Below, in pieces: positions 1-5,779 of a DNA stretch of 5,779 bases. Location: NCBI GenBank assembly GCA_019090295.1, contig JAHRWG010000082.1, positions 1 through 5,779 on the forward strand, in the 5' to 3' direction. How positions within the stretch are numbered: position 1 is the first letter of the stretch; the number at the start of each line of letters is the position of its first letter. Source of the DNA: Cycloclasticus sp. (lineage in GTDB: Bacteria > Pseudomonadota > Gammaproteobacteria > Methylococcales > Cycloclasticaceae). Under the pieces are notes generated by a model. That model searched no databases. It was not told the origin of the DNA and was given only the letters and a program-made list of their open reading frames with translations. Both the position numbers and the translations under genes were made by a program.

Positions 1-18
1 CTCAGTGGAACGTGACAT
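1..18 (-). CDS. fusA: Elongation factor G, N-terminal fragment (runs off the left edge)
   Basis: Only the first six codons are inside the window: ATG at 16-18 followed by codons for S-R-S-T-E, running out at base 1. EF-G is the GTPase that moves tRNAs and mRNA through the ribosome after each peptide bond. The call rests on three points: the position immediately after rpsG, where fusA sits in the conserved str operon; an ATG preceded by a good Shine-Dalgarno site (AAAAGG, 27-32, 8-nt spacer); and a start resembling the short M-[AS]-R-[ST]-T N-terminus common in EF-G. The fragment is too short to prove identity by itself. It starts 25 nt after the rpsG stop, so it is very likely co-transcribed with it. 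Confidence 0.75.
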
Positions 19-43
19 CAAAACAACCTTTTAGGTTAAATAA
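19..43 (-). promoter_or_regulatory. rpsG-fusA intercistronic spacer with fusA ribosome binding site in a small hairpin
   Basis: The 25-nt spacer contains the fusA Shine-Dalgarno sequence AAAAGG (minus strand, 27-32) with an 8-nt spacer to the ATG. The same bases form a small perfect inverted repeat: AACCT at 33-37 and AGGTT at 25-29 (minus-strand reading), with a 3-nt loop. The hairpin starts 6 nt beyond the rpsG stop codon, so a ribosome finishing rpsG would be expected to melt it. The repeat is seen directly; the coupling role is inferred. Confidence 0.5.
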
Positions 44-514
44 TTACCAGCGGAAATGAGAGAAAGCTTTATTTGCTTCTGCCATTCTATGTGTGTCTTC
101 ACGCTTTTTAAATGATGTTCCTCTACCTTCGATAACATCAAGTATTTCCCCGGCAAGACGTGCCGCCATAGATCTCTCACTACGCTTACGTGATGCGTCT
201 ATAACCCAACGCATAGATAAACCCATTCTTCTAATTGGTCTCACTTCAACAGGCACCTGATAGGTCGCCCCACCAACACGTCGAGACTTAACCTCAACTG
301 ACGGCTGGACTTTTTCCAATGCTGAAATCAAGGTATCAACTGGCTCAGAATGGCCTTTAGCTTCAAGTGTATCTAGCGCTGTATAAACAATACCTTCTGC
401 GATTGACTTTTTCCCATCAACCATAATCATATTCATAAATTTAGCTAACACAAGGTTACCGAATTTAGGATCTGGAAGTATCTCTCTTTTAATTGCTGAC
501 TTTCTTCTTGACAT
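44..514 (-). CDS. rpsG: 30S ribosomal protein S7
   Basis: Full-length S7 of 156 residues, the usual bacterial length (E. coli K-12 carries a C-terminal extension to 179). S7 is a primary 16S rRNA-binding protein that nucleates assembly of the 30S head and lies near the E site and mRNA exit. Visible family signatures are ILPDPKFG (12-19), MVDGKK (31-36), the beta-ribbon region [10 protein letters not shown]...YQVPVEVRP (73-93), the arginine- and lysine-rich [14 protein letters not shown] stretch (108-121), and the C-terminal [15 protein letters not shown] (136-151) ending in FRW. ATG at 512-514 gives the expected N-terminus MSRRK. Upstream is only a weak AGAG ribosome site (522-525, 7-nt spacer). 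The gene begins 19 nt after rpsL, so translation is probably coupled to it. In E. coli S7 represses its own operon by binding the rpsL-rpsG junction; the spacer here is far shorter. No truncation or frameshift is seen. Confidence 0.98.
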   Translation of the reverse strand: MSRRKSAIKREILPDPKFGNLVLAKFMNMIMVDGKKSIAEGIVYTALDTLEAKGHSEPVDTLISALEKVQPSVEVKSRRVGGATYQVPVEVRPIRRMGLSMRWVIDASRKRSERSMAARLAGEILDVIEGRGTSFKKREDTHRMAEANKAFSHFRW

Positions 515-533
515 GTTTGAACTCTAATTTTAA

Positions 534-908
534 TTAGTTTTTAGGGCGTTTAGCGCCATATTTTGAACGGCCTCTACGACGCGCCTCAACACCCGATGTA
601 TCAAGACTACCACGAACAACGTGATACCGAACACCCGGTAAATCTTTAACTCGTCCACCTCTTATAAGTACAACTGAGTGTTCTTGTAAGTTATGACCTT
701 CACCACCAATATAACTAGTTACTTCAGCACCAGTGGTGAGCCTTACACGAGCAACTTTACGAAGAGCTGAGTTAGGTTTTTTAGGTGTCGTTGTGTACAC
801 ACGTGTACATACTCCACGTCTTTGCGGACATGCCTCAAGCGCTGGCACATTGCTTTTTTCAAGCTTGCGCTTTCTAGGTTTACGAACTAGTTGATTTATA
901 GTTGTCAT
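534..908 (-). CDS. rpsL: 30S ribosomal protein S12
   Basis: Complete S12 of 124 residues, the same length as E. coli S12. S12 sits at the 30S decoding centre, where it helps monitor codon-anticodon pairing. Signatures seen: [11 protein letters not shown] (5-15), [20 protein letters not shown] (20-39), [13 protein letters not shown] (40-52), [32 protein letters not shown] (65-96) and the tail [11 protein letters not shown] (114-124). K43 and K88, the classic streptomycin-resistance positions, are both wild-type lysines. D89, the residue methylthiolated by RimO in E. coli, is present. I chose ATG at 906-908 because it gives the universal M-[AT]-T-x-N-Q-L start. The in-frame ATG at 933-935 would add nine unconserved residues, lacks a Shine-Dalgarno site and would place AGGAG inside the coding region. 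First gene of the str unit behind its own promoter; its stop lies 19 nt before rpsG. Confidence 0.98.
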   Translation of the reverse strand: MTTINQLVRKPRKRKLEKSNVPALEACPQRRGVCTRVYTTTPKKPNSALRKVARVRLTTGAEVTSYIGGEGHNLQEHSVVLIRGGRVKDLPGVRYHVVRGSLDTSGVEARRRGRSKYGAKRPKN

Positions 909-921
909 ACTTAAATAAGAG

Positions 922-926
922 CTCCT
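922..926 (-). promoter_or_regulatory. rpsL Shine-Dalgarno site with unusually long spacer
   Basis: AGGAG on the minus strand lies 13 nt upstream of the conserved rpsL ATG, longer than the usual 5-9 nt. It supports the internal start at 908 rather than the ATG at 935, because it would lie downstream of the latter. No better placed ribosome site is visible between it and the start codon. Confidence 0.6.
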
Positions 927-939
927 AAGACTCATCTTA

Positions 940-962
940 ATTCTGAATTATAAATTCAGAAT
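940..962 (-). other. Hairpin in the rpsL 5' leader
   Basis: A perfect inverted repeat: ATTCTGAAT at 954-962 and ATTCAGAAT at 940-948 (minus-strand reading), giving a 9-bp stem with a 5-nt loop. It is not followed by a U-run on either strand, so it does not look like a terminator. It lies in the transcribed leader, with its 3' foot 13 nt before the rpsL Shine-Dalgarno site. It could stabilise the mRNA 5' region or act in translational control. The structure is seen in the sequence; its role is unknown. Confidence 0.5.
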
Positions 963-1005
963 ATTTATTTGTTAATTAATGAACTACATTTTAAGCTCAG
1001 TTAAG

Positions 1006-1041
1006 AGCGAGGATTTTAGGCAGATATGATCAATCTGTCAA
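1006..1041 (-). promoter_or_regulatory. Strong sigma70-type promoter of the rpsL-rpsG-fusA (str) unit
   Basis: On the minus strand a perfect -35 box TTGACA (1036-1041) is followed by exactly 17 nt and a -10 box TAAAAT (1013-1018, five of six matching TATAAT). Transcription would start near 1006, giving a leader of about 98 nt before rpsL. The segment between -10 and the start reads CCTCGC, strikingly GC-rich within an AT-rich region. GC-rich discriminators are a known hallmark of promoters for the translation machinery that are repressed by ppGpp and DksA. About -40 to -57 (1046-1063) is A/T-rich with A- and T-runs, resembling an UP element. The boxes are seen directly; stringent control is inferred. 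Confidence 0.8.
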
Positions 1042-1052
1042 GCTCCTCATTT

Positions 1053-1095
1053 AAAATTTCTAAATACAGAGCCATTAAAACTAATAGCTCTGTAT
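1053..1095 (-). terminator. Probable rpoC terminator hairpin
   Basis: Starting 18 nt after the rpoC stop, the arms 1087-1095 (ATACAGAGC on the minus strand) and 1064-1072 (GCTCTGTAT) pair perfectly over 9 bp. In minus-strand RNA the stem continues through a U-G wobble (1086/1073) and four more pairs (1082-1085 with 1074-1077) to a 4-nt loop, about 14 bp in all. The tail on this strand is only moderately U-rich (TTAGAAATTTT). On the plus strand the same hairpin is followed, after one G, by seven T residues (1097-1103), so it may work in both directions. It separates rpoBC from the str promoter, whose -35 box lies 22 nt beyond the stem. Termination may be partial. Confidence 0.6.
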
Positions 1096-1113
1096 GTTTT
1101 TTTATGGCTTAAC

Positions 1114-4100
1114 TTAAGAATCCATGTTTAATGCTAATTTTAATGCCTCTTCAGCTTCAACATGAGCGGCAGCAGTTGTAACCTCAGGCACACTATCCAG
1201 TGAAACTGATGAATCCTTGCTTTTTCTGCGCTGCAAATGATGAGCTAGACCTGTGCCTGCAGGGATAAGCCTTCCTACAATAACATTCTCTTTAAGGCCC
1301 TGGAGGTCATCACGTGTCCCTCTCACAGCTGCATCAGTTAAAACACGTGTTGTTTCTTGGAAAGACGCTGCAGAGATAAATGATTCAGTTGCAAGAGAAG
1401 CCTTCGTAATACCCAATAATACATTGTCAGCAGTTGCAGGTATTTTACCGGCCGCTTCTAGCTTTTCATTTTCATGCAAGTATCGTGTTTTTTCAACTTG
1501 CTCACCACGTATAAAGGAGCTGTCACCAGAAGAGGTTATCTCAACCTTTCTAAGCATTTGCCTAATGATAACTTCAATATGCTTATCATTTATTTTTACA
1601 CCTTGAAGGCGATATACATCTTGTATTTCATTGACTAAGTAACGAGCTAATTCAAAAACTCCACGTAGTCTTAAGATATCGTGAGGTGTCAATTCGCCTT
1701 CTGCTATGGTTTCACCTTGTTCAACGTGCTCACCTTCGAATACCGTAATATGTCTCCATTTTGGTATAAGTAACTCTTTGGACTCACCATCTTTATCAGT
1801 CACAACTAGACGACGTTTTCCTTTAGTTTCCTTACCAAAACTTACGATACCCGTCATTTCAGCAAGAATCGCAGGATCTTTGGTTTTACGTGCCTCAAAT
1901 AAATCTGCAACACGTGGTAAACCACCAGTAATATCACGCGTTTTACTTGATTCCTGAGGAATACGAGCCAAAACATCACCACTAAGGACATTAGCACCAT
2001 CTACTACATTTACAACCGCACCTGCTGGCATTACATAATGCACTACAATACTGGTTCCTGGTACGCAAACAGGTTGCCCATCAGCATCAACCAAAGTGAT
2101 TGCAGGTCTCAGATCTTTACCAGTTGCACCCCTTTGCTTGGCTTCTGTTACTACCAGCGATGTTAAGCCTGTAATATCATCCACTTGCTGCTGAATTGAA
2201 ACACCCTCTACGAAGTCTGTAAAAATAACCTTGCCTGATGCCTCAGTAATAACTGGGTGCGTATGTGGGTCCCACGTCGCTAGAATAGAGCCAGCTTTAA
2301 GCATTTCATCTTGCTTAGTAGGTAACTCAGAGCCATAAGGGATTTTATATCGTTCACGTTCACGCCCATACTCATCCACAACACTTATTTCACCAGAACG
2401 GGAGATAACAATCAGTTTGTCATCTTTGTTCTCAATTGTTTTAAGCTTATCATTAAATTTGAGTGTACCTTCAGATTTAATTTGTATGCTGTTAATGGCG
2501 GCAGAACTGGATGCAGCACCACCAATATGGAATGTACGCATCGTAAGCTGGGTTCCAGGCTCACCGATAGATTGAGCCGCAACCACACCAACTGCCTCAC
2601 CTAAGTTTACAAGCTCACCTCTTGCAAGGTCACGCCCATAGCAAAACTTACAAACACCTTTTCTGCTCTCACAACTTATTGCAGACCTAACAATAACCCG
2701 ATCGACACCATTTTCTTCGAGGTGATCGACTAGATCTTCATCTATAAGTGTATTACGAGCAACCACTAGTTCATTCGTCGATGCATTTAAGACATCTTCA
2801 GCAATAACTCGACCAAGTACTAGATTACCTAGGGTCTCGACTACCTCACCACCTTCAATTAACGGAGTTACTTCTAGTCCATTCAAAGTGCCACAATCTT
2901 CAGCTAGAACAACCATATCTTGTGCCACATCAACAAGACGACGAGTTAGGTAACCTGCGTTAGCTGTTTTAAGCGCCGTATCGGCAAGACCTTTCCTTGC
3001 TCCATGAGTTGAAACAAAGTATTGCAAAACATTAAGACCTTCACGGAAATTCGCTGTAATTGGTGTCTCAATGATCGAACCATCTGGCTTTGCCATAAGA
3101 CCACGCATACCGGCAAGTTGCCGTATTTGAGCTGCTGAACCACGAGCTCCAGAGTCTGCCATCATATAGACCGAGTTAAATGATTTCTCATCTACCTGTT
3201 CACCACTGGCAGTGGTTGTAGGGTCTGTCCCTAAATTGTCCATCATTGCGCTGGCTACTTGCTCATTCGTGTGTGACCAAATATCAATAACTTTATTATA
3301 GCGTTCGCCATTTGTTACAAGACCAGAAGCATACTGCGACTCAACTTCTTTAACCTCTTTCTGTGCAGACTTAATTAATTTACCTTTTTCAGCAGGAATC
3401 ACCATGTCATTGATGCCAAATGACACGCCTGACTTGGTTGCATTAGAAAAGCCTAGATACATAAGTTGATCAGCAAATATTACCGTCTCTTTATCACCTA
3501 ATAGGCGATATGAAGCGTCAATCAATTGCATAATAGCTTTTTTTGATAGATCTTTATTGACCAAATCAAAGCTTAGAGATTTAGGCACTATTGACCAAAC
3601 TTGAGCACGTCCAACCGTCGTCTCTACAAGACGAGTTGTCGTAACATCAATACCAGCCTTATCTTTGTTGGTTTCTTGTATTCTAATTTTAACTTTAGCA
3701 TGAATATCTGCCGCACCCGCCTGAATAGCGCGAGTCGCCTCTTCAACATCAGAGAAAAGCATACCCTCGCCCTTAGCATTAATTTTTTCTCGAGTCATGT
3801 AATATAGACCCAAGACAACATCTTGCGAAGGAACAATAACTGGCTCACCGTTAGCTGGAGAAAGTATGTTATTGGTTGACATCATCAAGCTACGCGCTTC
3901 AAGCTGCGCTTCTATGGATAACGGAACATGGACAGCCATTTGGTCACCATCAAAGTCAGCATTAAACGCTGAACAAACTAGAGGGTGTAATTGGATAGCC
4001 TTGCCTTCAATTAAGATAGGCTCGAAAGCCTGAATGCCTAATCTATGCAGAGTAGGTGCACGGTTCAGCATGATTGGGTGCTCACGAATAACCTCAGCGA

Positions 4101-5334
4101 GTATATCCCACACTTCAGGACCTTCTTTTTCTACTTGTTTTTTTGCAACTTTAATTGTGGTTGCCTCTCCACGTAGCTGTAACTTGCTAAAGATAAATGG
4201 CTTGAAAAGCTCAAGTGCCATTTTCTTCGGTAGGCCACACTGATGGAGTTTTAAAGTAGGACCAACAACAATTACCGAACGGCCAGAATAGTCAACACGC
4301 TTACCTAGTAAGTTCTGGCGGAATCGACCCTGCTTACCTTTAATCATGTCTGCTAAAGATTTAAGTGGGCGACGATTCGTTCCTGTAATTGCACGACCAC
4401 GTCGTCCATTATCAAGAAGTGCATCCACTGATTCTTGCAGCATACGCTTTTCATTTCGTACGATGATATCGGGTGCACTTAAATCTAATAACCGATGTAA
4501 ACGATTATTTCTATTAATAACACGGCGATACAAATCATTTAAGTCGGACGTAGCAAAGCGACCACCATCAAGTGGCACAAGCGGCCTAAGCTCAGGCGGT
4601 AAAACAGGTAGCACTTTAAGAATCATCCACTCGGGCTTGTTCTTTGAAGCGACCAATGCTTCAAGAACCTTAAGTCGTTTAGATATTTTCTTTATCTTAG
4701 TTTCAGATTTTGTATTGTTAATGTCCTCATGAGAGAGGTCAAGTTCGGCTTGAAGGTCTAGCGACTTAAGTAGGCCATCAACCGCTTCCGCTCCCATTAG
4801 TGCAGTAAACTCATCCCCGTGCTCTTCAACGGCCTCAAGGTACTCTTCCTCGGTCATCAATGTGCCGGCTTCAAGCAATGTAAGGCCTGGGTCGACAACA
4901 ACAAAAGATTCAAAATATAGAACTCGCTCTATATCCCTAAGTGTCATATCTAACAGTAATGCAATACGAGATGGCAATGATTTAAGAAACCAAATATGCG
5001 CAACTGGGCTTGCAAGGTCAATGTGACCCATTCGTTCACGACGAACTTTAGATAGTGTGACCTCTACACCACATTTTTCACATATAACACCACGATGCTT
5101 TAAACGCTTATATTTACCACAAAGACATTCATAGTCATTAACAGGACCAAATATTTTGGCACAAAACAACCCGTCTCTTTCTGGTTTAAATGTACGATAA
5201 TTAATAGTTTCAGGCTTTTTAACTTCACCATATGACCAAGATCTAATCATATCTGGTGATGCTAAACCGATTCTAATAGCATCGAATTCTTCGTTTTGGT
5301 TTTGCTGCTTTAAAAAATTGAGTAGATCTTTCAA
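1114..5334 (-). CDS. rpoC: DNA-directed RNA polymerase subunit beta'
   Basis: Complete beta' subunit of 1406 residues (E. coli 1407). With beta it forms the catalytic cleft of RNA polymerase and carries the active-site magnesium ligands. Seen in order: N-terminal zinc site with C70, C72, C85 and C88; the clamp and rudder region; [21 protein letters not shown] (339-359); the catalytic loop NADFDGDQM (458-466) with D460, D462 and D464; the bridge helix (about 768-804, including [20 protein letters not shown]); the second zinc site C814, C888, C895, C898; the trigger loop beginning [12 protein letters not shown] (931-942), interrupted by a large insertion (SI3, about 943-1130) and resuming at [16 protein letters not shown] (1134-1149); and the C-terminal GRLIPAGTG (1354-1362). 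The last 40 or so residues are a variable, unconserved tail. The start codon is TTG (5332-5334), chosen because it gives the conserved MKDLL N-terminus and has an excellent ribosome site. The gene lies 49 nt after rpoB, with which it is surely co-transcribed. All key residues are intact. Confidence 0.99.
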   Translation of the reverse strand: MKDLLNFLKQQNQNEEFDAIRIGLASPDMIRSWSYGEVKKPETINYRTFKPERDGLFCAKIFGPVNDYECLCGKYKRLKHRGVICEKCGVEVTLSKVRRERMGHIDLASPVAHIWFLKSLPSRIALLLDMTLRDIERVLYFESFVVVDPGLTLLEAGTLMTEEEYLEAVEEHGDEFTALMGAEAVDGLLKSLDLQAELDLSHEDINNTKSETKIKKISKRLKVLEALVASKNKPEWMILKVLPVLPPELRPLVPLDGGRFATSDLNDLYRRVINRNNRLHRLLDLSAPDIIVRNEKRMLQESVDALLDNGRRGRAITGTNRRPLKSLADMIKGKQGRFRQNLLGKRVDYSGRSVIVVGPTLKLHQCGLPKKMALELFKPFIFSKLQLRGEATTIKVAKKQVEKEGPEVWDILAEVIREHPIMLNRAPTLHRLGIQAFEPILIEGKAIQLHPLVCSAFNADFDGDQMAVHVPLSIEAQLEARSLMMSTNNILSPANGEPVIVPSQDVVLGLYYMTREKINAKGEGMLFSDVEEATRAIQAGAADIHAKVKIRIQETNKDKAGIDVTTTRLVETTVGRAQVWSIVPKSLSFDLVNKDLSKKAIMQLIDASYRLLGDKETVIFADQLMYLGFSNATKSGVSFGINDMVIPAEKGKLIKSAQKEVKEVESQYASGLVTNGERYNKVIDIWSHTNEQVASAMMDNLGTDPTTTASGEQVDEKSFNSVYMMADSGARGSAAQIRQLAGMRGLMAKPDGSIIETPITANFREGLNVLQYFVSTHGARKGLADTALKTANAGYLTRRLVDVAQDMVVLAEDCGTLNGLEVTPLIEGGEVVETLGNLVLGRVIAEDVLNASTNELVVARNTLIDEDLVDHLEENGVDRVIVRSAISCESRKGVCKFCYGRDLARGELVNLGEAVGVVAAQSIGEPGTQLTMRTFHIGGAASSSAAINSIQIKSEGTLKFNDKLKTIENKDDKLIVISRSGEISVVDEYGRERERYKIPYGSELPTKQDEMLKAGSILATWDPHTHPVITEASGKVIFTDFVEGVSIQQQVDDITGLTSLVVTEAKQRGATGKDLRPAITLVDADGQPVCVPGTSIVVHYVMPAGAVVNVVDGANVLSGDVLARIPQESSKTRDITGGLPRVADLFEARKTKDPAILAEMTGIVSFGKETKGKRRLVVTDKDGESKELLIPKWRHITVFEGEHVEQGETIAEGELTPHDILRLRGVFELARYLVNEIQDVYRLQGVKINDKHIEVIIRQMLRKVEITSSGDSSFIRGEQVEKTRYLHENEKLEAAGKIPATADNVLLGITKASLATESFISAASFQETTRVLTDAAVRGTRDDLQGLKENVIVGRLIPAGTGLAHHLQRRKSKDSSVSLDSVPEVTTAAAHVEAEEALKLALNMDS

Positions 5335-5340
5335 GACCGT

Positions 5341-5348
5341 ATCTCCTT
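5341..5348 (-). promoter_or_regulatory. rpoC ribosome binding site that fixes the TTG start
   Basis: AAGGAGAT on the minus strand is close to a perfect complement of the 16S rRNA 3' end. Its AGGAG core (5343-5347) is 8 nt from TTG at 5332-5334. It decides the non-ATG start, since no ATG lies nearby in the correct frame and the protein from TTG begins with the conserved MKDLL. The 49-nt rpoB-rpoC spacer holds nothing else I recognise, and I see no promoter in it. Confidence 0.85.
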
Positions 5349-5383
5349 AATTATGTATGTAGAACTAAAAAAATGGATAAGAA

Positions 5384-5779
<396 letters not shown>

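Noticed and set aside
645..782. Streptomycin-resistance substitutions in S12
   Set aside because: K43 and K88 are both lysine and the surrounding motifs are wild-type.
909..935. Nine-residue N-terminal extension of S12 from the ATG at 933-935
   Set aside because: The extra residues are not part of the S12 family, that ATG has no Shine-Dalgarno site, and AGGAG would fall inside the extension. The conserved start is the ATG at 906-908.
984..989. Minimal start-stop ORF (ATG directly followed by TAG) in the rpsL leader
   Set aside because: No Shine-Dalgarno site precedes it, and a six-base match is expected by chance in an AT-rich leader.
1253..1957. Plus-strand open frames of 117 and 83 codons antisense to rpoC
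   Set aside because: They lie wholly within the highly conserved rpoC coding region, match no family I recognise and have no convincing ribosome site. They are shadows of the opposite strand.
2412..3143. Minus-strand open frames of 62 and 65 codons in another frame of rpoC
   Set aside because: Out-of-frame shadows within the continuous rpoC reading frame, which has no frameshift.
3942..4241. Possible defect in RpoC catalytic or zinc-binding residues
   Set aside because: Checked by counting residues: D460, D462 and D464 and both sets of four cysteines are present at the expected positions, so the enzyme looks fully functional.
3601..4732. Plus-strand open frames of 68, 69 and 128 codons antisense to rpoC
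   Set aside because: Antisense to the rpoC core, including the catalytic region. Their composition is explained by the reverse complement of conserved codons, and no independent evidence supports them.

Overview
The window is a stretch of core housekeeping genes, all on the minus strand. Read in the direction of transcription (right to left) the order is rpoB (3' end only), rpoC (complete), rpsL (complete), rpsG (complete) and fusA (first six codons only). These encode the beta and beta' subunits of RNA polymerase, ribosomal proteins S12 and S7, and elongation factor G. The proteins point to a gammaproteobacterium. RpoC is 1406 residues, carries the large trigger-loop insertion (SI3) typical of proteobacteria, and its catalytic and zinc-binding residues fall at exactly the E. 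coli position numbers. The DNA looks moderately AT-rich (by eye, GC around the low 40s percent), and all four stop codons in the window are TAA. This would suit a marine or otherwise AT-leaning gammaproteobacterium, but I cannot name a genus.

Layout from right to left: the rpoB C-terminus (5384-5779) runs in from the right edge. A 49-nt gap carrying a strong Shine-Dalgarno site leads to rpoC (1114-5334), which starts with TTG. A 205-nt gap (909-1113) separates rpoC from the conserved rpsL start. It holds a long hairpin just after rpoC (probable terminator), a near-consensus sigma70 promoter (TTGACA, 17 nt, TAAAAT) with an A/T-rich upstream element and a GC-rich discriminator, and an AT-rich leader of about 98 nt with a perfect 9-bp hairpin. 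Then come rpsL (534-908), a 19-nt gap, rpsG (44-514), a 25-nt gap and the fusA start (1-18).

Functionally this is the rpoBC transcription unit followed directly by the start of the str operon (rpsL-rpsG-fusA). The two units are adjacent here, unlike in E. coli where they are far apart. The inter-unit region suggests that rpoBC transcription is at least partly terminated and that str expression is driven by its own strong promoter, whose features suggest growth-rate or stringent control. I see no mobile element, CRISPR array, tRNA, rRNA or accessory gene, and no previously undescribed system. The remaining long open frames on either strand lie inside the conserved genes and look like shadows.
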